Assembly (NCBI GenBank): GCA_020027805.1
Contig: JAHKKQ010000081.1
Span: 1 to 9,542 of the forward strand
Source of the DNA: Candidatus Dadabacteria bacterium
GTDB taxonomy: Bacteria > Desulfobacterota_D > UBA1144 > Nemesobacterales > UBA2774
Length of the DNA stretch: 9,542 nucleotides
Direction of reading: 5' to 3'
Shown: positions 1 to 6,361 of the stretch, piece after piece
Layout of the letters: each line of letters opens with the position of its first letter
Numbering within the stretch: the first letter of the stretch is position 1
The notes under the pieces: generated by a model
Told to the model about the DNA's origin: nothing
The model's database searches: none
Seen by the model: the letters and a program-made list of their open reading frames with translations, nothing else
Position numbers and translations under genes: made by a program

Positions 1-570
1 CAATACTATAATATTCTTGGGATGTTGTAAAGGGTTATTTAGAAAGTTTTTCAAGGATACTTGACTAACAACATGCAGTATTATGGCTAACTCGCACTGT
101 TGATTGTATTTTATTGCTTCATTGTAATTTAAAGTATTTTCTATGACTGGCGGTATGGTCCTGCCGCACTGTTTGGAAGCTTCGAGCGCTATCCTCTCCC
201 ATCTATTCCTTTTATCCGCGGTCCTGACCTGGGATCTCTCCGTCACCACGGGCACTATAGTATGTACGCCTATCTCCGTGGCCTTCTCCACGATGAAATC
301 CATCTTTTCCCCTTTGGGGAGCCCCTGAAGAAGCGTTATGCGGAGCGGGGAATCGGTCTCGACATTCCTCGAGGAAACGATATCGACCAGAACCTCCCTG
401 CTCCCGACGTGCGATATCCTCCCCTCGTACTCGACGGCGCGGCCGTCAAAGAGCGTGATCGAATCTCCTTGCTTCATGCGGAGCACTTTTACTATGTGTC
501 TGTAGTCGGTCCCGGCGAGAGTCGCTTTTGCGCCGCCTATATTTTTTTCATCGACCGGAAATCTCGGCAT
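1..570 (-). CDS. rsmE: RsmE, 16S rRNA m3U1498 methyltransferase (C-terminus cut by window edge)
   Basis: Methylates N3 of U1498 in 16S rRNA using SAM; a SPOUT-fold housekeeping enzyme acting on the 30S subunit. From the ATG at 570 the frame is open for 190 codons to the left edge, so no stop is seen. Residues 1-70 look like the PUA-like RNA-binding domain (MPRF start, DYRHIVKVLRMKQGD at 22-36, LFDG at 40-43). From about 78 the SPOUT domain begins with LLQGLPKGEKMDFIVEKATE (80-99), VVTERSQVR (108-116) and RWERIALEASKQCGR (123-137), all typical of RsmE. The family is usually about 240-250 aa, so some 55 residues are missing, including the SAM-binding knot expected just after the last visible residues (NIIVL). 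An AGGA lies 8 nt before the ATG. It follows cobA-hemD by about 55 bp on the same strand, probably co-transcribed. GC content falls abruptly from about residue 143 onward although the residues still fit the family. Confidence 0.93.
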   Translation of the reverse strand, partial: MPRFPVDEKNIGGAKATLAGTDYRHIVKVLRMKQGDSITLFDGRAVEYEGRISHVGSREVLVDIVSSRNVETDSPLRITLLQGLPKGEKMDFIVEKATEIGVHTIVPVVTERSQVRTADKRNRWERIALEASKQCGRTIPPVIENTLNYNEAIKYNQQCELAIILHVVSQVSLKNFLNNPLQHPKNIIVL

Positions 571-625
571 CGTCCGTCCTGGTGAGGGATGTATGTACGC
601 GAGCCGTTCATCTGCCCGCGGTCTG

Positions 626-799
626 TTACTTCTTCTTCGCTTTACTTTTTCCGAAGTACCCGGCGATCTCCCGCGCGAGCTTTTCGACAGTATATTCCCC
701 CGACGTTATTTGAGCCTTGTACCCGGCGTCACGGAGGGTCTTCTCTGTAATGGGCCCTATGCATGCGAGCGCGGGTTTTCCGCGCGCTTGCCTGAACTT
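626..799 (-). pseudogene. hemD: Out-of-frame C-terminal fragment of uroporphyrinogen-III synthase (HemD)
   Basis: Reading the minus strand from 799 to the TAA at 626-628 gives 57 residues that resemble the end of HemD: KFRQARGKPALACIGPITEK, then TLRDAGYKAQ, then a TVEKLAREIAGYFGK tail with a lysine-rich end. The ACIGPIT-x-T-x-x-x-G stretch is a hallmark of the HemD C-terminal lobe. This segment is in a different frame from the cobA-hemD gene that runs into it, and its own frame meets a TAA immediately upstream of 799, so it has no start of its own. It is best explained as the true 3' end of the fused gene, separated by an internal deletion of about 75 codons that also shifted the frame. Whether this is a real mutation or an assembly error cannot be told from the sequence. 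Confidence 0.85.
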
Positions 800-1940
800 T
801 TATATTTTCTCTCTCGAATTTTTCGATGAGGCCTTCAGCCCTGTACTCGCCGGGTATGAGCTCGACTCGTATGCCCTTCTTTTCGATCTCTTTCGCGGTG
901 ACTTCGCCTATGGCTGCGATTCTGATGCCGTAGAGCTCCCTCACGTCCTTTCCTGAGTCAAGGAGCCTCTCGAAAAATTTCGTCACGCCGTTCACGCTCG
1001 TGAACACTATCCAGTCGTATTCCCTGACACGAGCGGCCGCATTATCCAGAGCCTCATAGCTCCCCGGGGGGAATATTTCTATGACGGGGAACTCTATCAC
1101 TTCCGCCCCCATTTCCCCGAGGAGCCCGGCGAAGGATTCCGCCTGCTCCCTCGCCCTCGTCACGAGTATCCTTTTTCCGAAGAGCGGCTTCCGCTCGTAC
1201 CAGTTAATTACCTCTCTCAGGTTTATCACTTCTCCCGTCACGACGACAGCGGGAGAGGTGATGTCCTTTCTCTTCTTCACGATTCCGGCTATCGTGCCGA
1301 CGGTCCCTGTAACTGTCGCCTGCGAAGGGTACGTGCCCCACGCGATGACCGCCGCGGGCGTGTCCGGGGACCTGCCGTGCTTCATGAGCATCCGCATATT
1401 TTTTCCGATGTTCCTCACGCCCATGAGGAAGACCACCGTGCCTATATTCGAAAGCACGTCCCACGGTATATTCGATTCCTCTTTTGACGGGTCTTCGTGC
1501 CCCGTGACCACGGTGAACGAAGACGTGATGTCCCTGTGCGTGAGCGGTATCCCGGCATAGGCGGGCACCGCCGACGCGGACGTTACGCCCGGTACTATCT
1601 CGAACGGTATCCCCTTTTTCGAGAGCGCTTCAGCTTCCTCGCCGCCCCTCCCGAATATGAAAGGGTCGCCGCCCTTGAGCCGCGCAACGATCTTCCCTTT
1701 CACCGCCCTGCCGGTCAGGAGCCTGTTTATCTCCGCCTGGGACATCTCCTTTACGCCCGCCTTCTTGCCGACGTATATTATCTCCGCACCCGCGCGGGCG
1801 TGCGAGAGGAGCCTCGGATTGACGAGGTAGTCGTAAACGATGACGTCGGATTTCCCGAGGATTTCCATGCCCCTCAAGGTCATGAGTCCTGGGTCACCGG
1901 GTCCGGCGCCTATTAGATATACGGTTCCTCTGCTGGGCAT
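729..1940 (-). CDS. cobA: CobA-HemD fusion: uroporphyrinogen-III C-methyltransferase with truncated uroporphyrinogen-III synthase
   Basis: Residues 1-250 are a complete SUMT/CobA domain, which methylates uroporphyrinogen III at C2 and C7 to precorrin-2, the branch to siroheme and cobalamin. Visible motifs are GAGPGDPGLMTL (11-22), VARLKGGDPFIFGRGGEE (85-102), VPGVTSASAVPAYAGIPLTH (116-135) and an SPAVVVTGEV segment (229-238). Residues 253-381 are the first part of HemD, which closes the linear tetrapyrrole to uroporphyrinogen III (GKRILVTRAREQAESF at 255-270, YDWIVFTSVNGV at 308-319, AAIGEVTAKEI at 342-352). From residue 382 the frame is wrong: the last 22 residues (VQASARKTRARMHRAHYREDPP) are not HemD-like, and the true C-terminus lies in another frame at 799-626. 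CobA is probably active, HemD probably not. The ATG at 1940 has no Shine-Dalgarno site but fits the family N-terminus. The usual upstream partner hemC is absent; a divergent gene is there instead. Confidence 0.93.
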   Translation of the reverse strand: MPSRGTVYLIGAGPGDPGLMTLRGMEILGKSDVIVYDYLVNPRLLSHARAGAEIIYVGKKAGVKEMSQAEINRLLTGRAVKGKIVARLKGGDPFIFGRGGEEAEALSKKGIPFEIVPGVTSASAVPAYAGIPLTHRDITSSFTVVTGHEDPSKEESNIPWDVLSNIGTVVFLMGVRNIGKNMRMLMKHGRSPDTPAAVIAWGTYPSQATVTGTVGTIAGIVKKRKDITSPAVVVTGEVINLREVINWYERKPLFGKRILVTRAREQAESFAGLLGEMGAEVIEFPVIEIFPPGSYEALDNAAARVREYDWIVFTSVNGVTKFFERLLDSGKDVRELYGIRIAAIGEVTAKEIEKKGIRVELIPGEYRAEGLIEKFERENIKVQASARKTRARMHRAHYREDPP

Positions 1941-1952
1941 GGCGATGATTAA

Positions 1953-1981
1953 AGAAAACCGAAGGGGCGCGCTGTTGTCAA
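1953..1981 (-). promoter_or_regulatory. Candidate sigma70 promoter for cobA-hemD
   Basis: On the minus strand a perfect TTGACA (1981-1976) is followed after 17 bp by TTTTCT (1958-1953), a weak -10 matching three of six positions. The start of transcription would fall only a few bases before the ATG at 1940. That agrees with the lack of a Shine-Dalgarno sequence and suggests a nearly leaderless message. The strong -35 and ideal spacing are seen; use as a promoter is inferred. A small inverted repeat, CGCGGA (1989-1994) with TCCGCG (2003-2008), lies just upstream. Confidence 0.4.
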
Positions 1982-2017
1982 GGATACGCGCGGAGTGTGA
2001 GATCCGCGTTAATTACA

Positions 2018-2046
2018 TTCGCACTTTCAAAATATTTCTGTATGAT
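2018..2046 (+). promoter_or_regulatory. Candidate sigma70 promoter for the CBS-domain gene
   Basis: TTCGCA (2018-2023, four of six to consensus), 17 bp spacer, TATGAT (2041-2046, five of six). Transcription would begin near 2053, leaving a leader of about 50 nt that ends in the strong GGAGGTGA ribosome site at 2093-2100. The surrounding 1941-2103 gap is AT-rich compared with the genes on either side, as expected for a divergent promoter region. Confidence 0.4.
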
Positions 2047-2103
2047 AATACAGGTTATTCCGTACGCCGGAACTGTCCGATATATCTAATGCGGAGGTGA
2101 GCG

Positions 2104-2688
2104 ATGCTCGTAAAGGATTTCATGACACCAAACCCTGTAACGGTTACTCCCGGCAAGATGGCCGACGAGACCCTCGAGCTTATGAGAAGCCTCAATTTCA
2201 GGCAGTGCCCCGTAGTCGAGGACGGTATGCTGGTGGGCATTGTGACCGACAGGGACATAAGGGCTTCCAAGGGCAGCGGCGTCAAGGTCGGCGATATCAT
2301 GGCCAGGGATCCCGTCACGATAGTCGATTACGCTTCCCTCGAGGGCGCGGCCGAGATCATAAGGAACGGCAAGTTCAACGCGCTCCCGGTGGTCACGAAC
2401 AAAGGGGAGCTGGTCGGCATACTGACCGTCATCGACCTCCTCGACGCGCTACTCAGGATGCTCGGGTTCTACGAAAAACCGCAGAGGCTCGAAGTCCAGA
2501 TGCCTGACGGTATCGGCCTATTCGACGTTCTCCACGTCATACAGAACAGTTCGGAGAAGGTTCTTTCTTTCAGCGCGGCGCCTGAAAACCGGAAGCACTA
2601 CTATTTCTGGGTGGTCAACTGCAACTTCGGCGAGGTCGAGAAGGCTCTACGCAAGCTCGACACCAGGATAAGCACCGTACACTCCTGA
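2104..2688 (+). CDS. CBS-domain pair with C-terminal ACT-like domain (AcuB-type sensor)
   Basis: A soluble 194-aa protein with no signal peptide or membrane segment. CBS motif 1 covers about residues 1-55 (VKDFMTPNPVTVTPG, then VVEDGMLVGIVTDRDIR) and CBS motif 2 about 62-117 (VGDIMARDPVTI, then VVTNKGELVGILTVIDLL). Paired CBS motifs form a Bateman module that usually binds adenine nucleotides or SAM. Residues 126-190 (RLEVQMPDGIGLFDVLHVIQ, later a YYFWVVNC strand and an EVEKALRKL helix) look like an ACT-type ligand-binding fold, as in AcuB-like proteins. Its target is unknown: nothing catalytic is fused to it and neighbouring genes give no direct clue, although it lies between tetrapyrrole and Fe-S genes. 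GGAGGTGA at 2093-2100 is the best ribosome site in the window and fixes the ATG at 2104. It has its own downstream boundary: a GC hairpin and then a new promoter. Confidence 0.85.
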   Translation: MLVKDFMTPNPVTVTPGKMADETLELMRSLNFRQCPVVEDGMLVGIVTDRDIRASKGSGVKVGDIMARDPVTIVDYASLEGAAEIIRNGKFNALPVVTNKGELVGILTVIDLLDALLRMLGFYEKPQRLEVQMPDGIGLFDVLHVIQNSSEKVLSFSAAPENRKHYYFWVVNCNFGEVEKALRKLDTRISTVHS

Positions 2689-2718
2689 CGGAGACGATGC
2701 CGCGGGGGTCGATAGTTC

Positions 2719-2752
2719 CCGTACGTCCCCCGGAGGGGGCTCCGCCGTACGT
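2719..2752. repeat. CCGTACGT direct repeat flanking a GC hairpin, upstream of the sufU promoter
   Basis: Two exact copies of CCGTACGT (2719-2726 and 2745-2752), 26 bp apart, bracket a short hairpin of CCCCC (2727-2731) and GGGGG (2735-2739) with a GGA loop. Each copy contains the palindrome CGTACG, so GTACG (2721-2725) and CGTAC (2746-2750) can also pair as an outer stem. There is no T-run, so a rho-independent terminator for the CBS gene is doubtful. The second copy lies where the -35 region of the downstream promoter would be, which suits an operator or activator site. Function is inferred only. Confidence 0.5.
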
Positions 2753-2767
2753 GAACGGATTATTCTC

Positions 2768-2776
2768 TGGTATAAT
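2768..2776 (+). promoter_or_regulatory. Extended -10 promoter for sufU-sufS
   Basis: TGG followed directly by TATAAT (2768-2776) is a perfect extended -10 element. No good -35 hexamer lies 16-18 bp upstream, which is normal for extended -10 promoters or for activator-dependent ones. Transcription would start near 2783, in the A-rich run, leaving a leader of about 33 nt before the ATG at 2816. Confidence 0.6.
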
Positions 2777-2815
2777 ACAAAAAAAGCCGGCAGCTCAACA
2801 GGGACAGCCCCGAAC

Positions 2816-3190
2816 ATGGAACCAGACCAGTACGAATACATTCTCGACCACTATAAAAATCCAAGAAACTACGGAAAGATAGAGGGCGCTGACGCCACGT
2901 ACGAGGAAGGAATACCGTCGTGCGGGGACGTGGTGAGGATAGACGTGAAGCTCAATGACGGGGTAATCGAGGACGTGAAGTACTCGGGGACCGGGTGCGC
3001 GATAAGCCAGGCATCGGTTTCCATACTCACGGACAGCGTGAAGGGGAAATCGGTCCGTGACATCCTGTCTATGAAAGACGAGGATATGCTCTCGGCGCTC
3101 GGCAAGCCCATTTCGCCCGTGAGGTTCAAATGCGCGCTCCTCGGCGTGAAGGTCTTGAAAAAAGCGCTCCTCGCCAAGACTGCGTCCTGA
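2816..3190 (+). CDS. sufU: SufU/IscU-type Fe-S cluster scaffold or sulfur acceptor
   Basis: A 124-aa cytosolic protein of the NifU N-terminal/IscU family. It accepts sulfur from the partner cysteine desulfurase and holds or relays it for Fe-S cluster assembly. Visible features are YKNPRNYG (13-20), PSCGD with Cys36 and Asp38, GTGCAISQAS with Cys61, and PVRFKCALLGVKVLKKAL with Cys106. All three ligand cysteines and the aspartate are present. The residue before the third cysteine is Lys, as in SufU, not His as in IscU, yet the Cys61-Cys106 spacing is short (45 residues), as in IscU, without the roughly 20-residue insertion of classic SufU. It precedes sufS by 40 bp in the same direction. The Shine-Dalgarno site is weak (GGGA about 12 nt before the ATG). 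The symbol sufU is given because of the SufS partner and the Lys-Cys motif. Confidence 0.9.
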   Translation: MEPDQYEYILDHYKNPRNYGKIEGADATYEEGIPSCGDVVRIDVKLNDGVIEDVKYSGTGCAISQASVSILTDSVKGKSVRDILSMKDEDMLSALGKPISPVRFKCALLGVKVLKKALLAKTAS

Positions 3191-3230
3191 GCTTGTTTAC
3201 CCCCGGCCCGGCATAATTTTGTGAAACCAC

Positions 3231-4478
3231 ATGGAAAGAGCCGCTCAAAATAAGACTGTTTTCGACCCCCTCAAGCTGAGAGAGGATTTCCCTATCCTCA
3301 GGCGGAGGGTCCACGGAAAGCCGCTGGTTTATCTCGACAACGCGGCCACTACACAGAAACCGAACGCGGTCATTGACGCTTTGAAGAATTATTACGAGAC
3401 CCATAACGCGAACATACACAGGGGCGTGCACACGCTCAGCTACGAATCCACGCTCATGTACGAAGAAGCGCACGAGAAGGCGGCCCGCCTGATAGGCGCA
3501 CCCGACTGGCGGAGCATCGTATTTACGAGGAACGCCACGGAGTCCATAAACCTCGTCGCATACGCGTGGGGGTTGAGGAATTTGAAAAAAAACGACGAGG
3601 TGCTTATTACCCTCATGGAGCACCACTCGAACATCGTCCCGTGGCAGATGCTCCGGGACAGGATAGGGATAAGGCTAAATTACGTTCGCGTCGGCAGGGG
3701 CGGCGAGCTCGACCTTGACGGCCTCCGGGGGCTCATCACGGAGAGGACCAGGCTCGTGAGCGTCGTGCACGCCTCTAACGTGCTCGGCACCATAAACCCG
3801 GTGAAGCTTATAGCGGACGCGGCGCACAAAGCGGGCGCGCTCGTCCTCGTGGACGCGGCGCAGTCCGTACCCCACCTGCCCGTTGACGTTATAGACATAG
3901 GCTGTGATTTTCTCGCCGCGTCGGGGCACAAGATGATGGGCCCCACAGGCACGGGGTTCCTTTACGGGAAGCCGGAGCTCCTCGAAAGCATGGACCCCTT
4001 CCTCTACGGCGGGGACATGATAGAAAAGGTCACTATGGAGCGCTCCACCTGGAACGAGCTTCCGTGGAAGTTCGAGGCGGGCACGCCTGACATCGGCGGG
4101 GCGATAGCGTTGGGCGCCGCAGTCGATTACATTACCGCGCTCGGTCCCGAAAATGTGGCGGCATACGAGGACGAGCTGCTCGGGCACGCGCTCGGAAGGC
4201 TCTCCGAGCACGAGTGGATAAAGATATACGGTCACGGGGGCGGGGAGAGGGTAGGGGTGATATCCTTCAATGTCGAAGGCGTACACCCGCACGACGTCGC
4301 GGGGGTGCTCGACGAAGAGGGGATAGCCGTCCGCTCCGGCCACCACTGCGCCCAGCCGCTCATGGCCGATCTCGGCATGGACTACGCAGTCCGCATGAGC
4401 TTCTACCTCTACAACACCAAAGAAGAGATAGACCTCGCCGTCGAGGCGATCAAGAAGGCTAAAAGGATATTCGGCTGA
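3231..4478 (+). CDS. sufS: SufS-type cysteine desulfurase (group II, PLP-dependent)
   Basis: Removes sulfur from L-cysteine, giving alanine and an enzyme persulfide that feeds Fe-S cluster assembly. The 415-aa length is normal for SufS. Visible are YLDNAATTQKP (34-44), NIHRGVHTLS (61-70), FTRNATESINLVA (98-110), EHHSNIVPWQ (130-139), VDAAQSVPH (207-215) with the PLP-contacting Asp208 and Gln211, the PLP-lysine Lys234 in ASGHKMMGPTG, FEAGTPDI (281-288), and the catalytic Cys373 in RSGHHCAQPLM. The short loop around this cysteine is typical of group II enzymes, which need an activating acceptor such as SufU or SufE; the gene just upstream fits. There is no clear Shine-Dalgarno sequence before the ATG, so translation may depend partly on coupling to sufU. 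No sufB, sufC or sufD lies in the window. Its stop is only 25 bp from the end of the convergent exporter gene and I see no terminator between them. Confidence 0.96.
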   Translation: MERAAQNKTVFDPLKLREDFPILRRRVHGKPLVYLDNAATTQKPNAVIDALKNYYETHNANIHRGVHTLSYESTLMYEEAHEKAARLIGAPDWRSIVFTRNATESINLVAYAWGLRNLKKNDEVLITLMEHHSNIVPWQMLRDRIGIRLNYVRVGRGGELDLDGLRGLITERTRLVSVVHASNVLGTINPVKLIADAAHKAGALVLVDAAQSVPHLPVDVIDIGCDFLAASGHKMMGPTGTGFLYGKPELLESMDPFLYGGDMIEKVTMERSTWNELPWKFEAGTPDIGGAIALGAAVDYITALGPENVAAYEDELLGHALGRLSEHEWIKIYGHGGGERVGVISFNVEGVHPHDVAGVLDEEGIAVRSGHHCAQPLMADLGMDYAVRMSFYLYNTKEEIDLAVEAIKKAKRIFG

Positions 4479-4503
4479 ACCAATGCGCCCGCGGCCCGAT
4501 ATG

Positions 4504-6300
4504 TCAATTCTGATCTTTCGCGAGGTTGTAGTATTCGCCCTTTCTCTCGATGAGCTCGGTTTCGCTCCCGATCTCGGCGATCCGGCCGTTTTTTAATACG
4601 ACGATCTGGTCGGCCGACTTCACGGTCGAAAGCCTATGGGCGATTATGAAGACCGTCTTGTTCAGGCTGAGCTCGGATATCGCCCTGTGTATCAGTTGCT
4701 CGGTCCTGGTATCGAGCGAGCTCGTGGCTTCGTCGAGTATGAGTATCTCCGGGTTTCTCAATATCGCCCTCGCTATGGATATCCTCTGCCTCTCCCCCCC
4801 GGACAGATTCATTCCCCTGTCCCCGAGCAGTGTGTCGTACCCGGAGGGCAGGCCTTGTATGAATTCATGCGCCCCGGCTTTTCTCGCGGCTTCCATGACT
4901 TCCTCCCCGGCCGGGCTGTCGAGAGCGCCGAAGGCGATGTTGCTCTTTACGGTGTCGTTGAAGATAAACGTGTCCTGACTCACGATCCCTATTCTTTCCC
5001 TGTATGAATCTATACTGAAATTTTCAAGCGGAATCCCGTCTATAAGGATTTCTCCGTCCTGCGGCTCATACAATCTCAGGAGGAGATTTATGATTGTCGA
5101 TTTCCCCGACCCCGACTCGCCCACCAGAGCCGTAGTCGTCCCTTTAGCAACATGAAATTTGACTCCTTTGAGGGCCGCATTGGAATCGGCTGTGTATGCG
5201 AAAGTCACCGAGTTAAAATCGATGCCTTGTCTCAAGCCGCCGAATTGGGTTTGACCGTCGATTATCACGGGTTTGTTGTCTTTACGGATGAGGTTATGGA
5301 CCAGATCGATATACGGCAGGCTGCTGACGATGTTCCCTTTCGTCTGGTTTAATACCTTGAGAATATAAAGGAGCCTGTTGATTATATATATAAAGGGGAT
5401 CAATTGAGTGATTAATATTTTGTTGTTGATATTGTACTTCGCCAATCCGAAGAGGAATATTGCCGTAATGGCTATTATGCCCAGCATTTCCGTGTAGATG
5501 TGAATCAGGTTGTTTTTATAATTCAGCTTGTATTCGTCCTGACTCACTCTCTCGATCTTTTCCTTGATAATAGAACCGAACAGCTTTTCCTTCACAAAAG
5601 ATTTTATCAGCCGGATACCGGATATCGTCTCGAGAAGCTCGCCCGACAGTTCCCTCGAGTCCCTGGCGACCGTTTCGCTCAGTCCGGACAAGGAATTTAT
5701 GTACCTGGTAAGGATAAGAGCGATGAAGCCCGTAAGGACTATCGAGATCAAGGTAAGCTGCCATGACAATAGGCAGAGCACCGCGAAGAGGACAAGAAAA
5801 TTAATACAGTTAACGATGAAATATACGCAGGTATCGAACAAAAGGCTGATTTTGCCGGTATGGCCCAGGACCTGTTCCGTAAGATGGCCGGTCCTGGATT
5901 CATCGTAGAATCCCAGGCCCACACCGAGCAGGGTATCGGTGGCGGCCGATCTCAGCTCGGCTACGAGTTTCGAGGAAAGCCAGTACCCCATTCTGATCGA
6001 GGAGGCCGTAAATATATTCTTCAGCAATACGCCGGCCAGGGCCAGGCCGACCGACACCAAAACCTTGTTCTCCGTCGAGTACTTATCGAACTGGTCCATG
6101 ATTATACGCAAAGACTTCGGCAAGAGGGCGTCGTCCTGGATACCCTGTATCGAGCTCAGGAACGGAACGAGCATTCCGATGGAAAAACCCTCGAATGCGG
6201 AGGCAAGGAAAGACGAGGCTATAAGGAAGGCTATGATAAGCCAGTGGGGCCTTAATAGCTTCGAAATGAATTCTTTTCTGGTAAAGCTCGGGGTGCTCAA
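4504..6300 (-). CDS. MsbA/PglK-type ABC exporter (fused membrane and ATPase domains)
   Basis: A 598-aa half-transporter that should work as a homodimer in the inner membrane. The N-terminal part holds about six hydrophobic helices (roughly 20-50, 80-100, 155-175, 177-200, 270-288 and 297-316). The ATPase domain follows from about 360: Walker A GESGSGKST (394-402), Q-loop Gln442, signature LSGGERQR (499-506), Walker B ILILDEATSSLD (519-530) with catalytic Glu524, and switch His555 in IIAHRLST. This layout is shared by lipid A, lipid-linked oligosaccharide and peptide exporters; the two glycosyltransferase genes upstream favour a glycolipid or polysaccharide-linked substrate (inference). The start is TTG at 6300: an in-frame TAG lies seven codons upstream and the next ATG is inside the first membrane helix. 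No Shine-Dalgarno is visible. The part coding the last two membrane helices (about 5340-5560) is distinctly AT-rich. Confidence 0.93.
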   Translation of the reverse strand: MSTPSFTRKEFISKLLRPHWLIIAFLIASSFLASAFEGFSIGMLVPFLSSIQGIQDDALLPKSLRIIMDQFDKYSTENKVLVSVGLALAGVLLKNIFTASSIRMGYWLSSKLVAELRSAATDTLLGVGLGFYDESRTGHLTEQVLGHTGKISLLFDTCVYFIVNCINFLVLFAVLCLLSWQLTLISIVLTGFIALILTRYINSLSGLSETVARDSRELSGELLETISGIRLIKSFVKEKLFGSIIKEKIERVSQDEYKLNYKNNLIHIYTEMLGIIAITAIFLFGLAKYNINNKILITQLIPFIYIINRLLYILKVLNQTKGNIVSSLPYIDLVHNLIRKDNKPVIIDGQTQFGGLRQGIDFNSVTFAYTADSNAALKGVKFHVAKGTTTALVGESGSGKSTIINLLLRLYEPQDGEILIDGIPLENFSIDSYRERIGIVSQDTFIFNDTVKSNIAFGALDSPAGEEVMEAARKAGAHEFIQGLPSGYDTLLGDRGMNLSGGERQRISIARAILRNPEILILDEATSSLDTRTEQLIHRAISELSLNKTVFIIAHRLSTVKSADQIVVLKNGRIAEIGSETELIERKGEYYNLAKDQN

Positions 6301-6331
6301 TATCGCACTAATAATACACTATTCATGGATT

Positions 6332-6361
6332 ATGATCGCCGGGGACCGGGTTGCGGGTCAA
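6332..6361 (-). promoter_or_regulatory. Weak candidate promoter before the ABC exporter
   Basis: On the minus strand TTGACC (6361-6356) overlaps the stop codon of the upstream glycosyltransferase. After 18 bp comes GATCAT (6337-6332, four of six), overlapping CATAAT (6334-6329). A start near 6323 would leave about 20 nt before the TTG start codon. The -10 is poor at the right spacing, so the exporter may instead be read only from upstream. Confidence 0.22.

Noticed and set aside
780..805. Programmed ribosomal frameshift within hemD at the A-rich stretch
   Set aside because: A frameshift alone would join the two reading frames but could not supply the roughly 75 missing conserved residues, so a deletion or assembly error is required.
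1497..1916. Open frame on the plus strand opposite cobA
   Set aside because: Antisense to the conserved CobA motifs; composition is typical of a reverse-frame shadow (Arg-rich) and there is no ribosome site.
3675..4346. Long open frame (about 223 codons) antisense to sufS
   Set aside because: It is a shadow of the GC-rich sufS gene; its translation is rich in Arg, Val, Tyr and Pro with no domain pattern, and SufS is certain on the other strand.
4479..4503. Bidirectional terminator between convergent sufS and the exporter gene
   Set aside because: The gap is 25 bp and I find no stem with a T-run in either direction.
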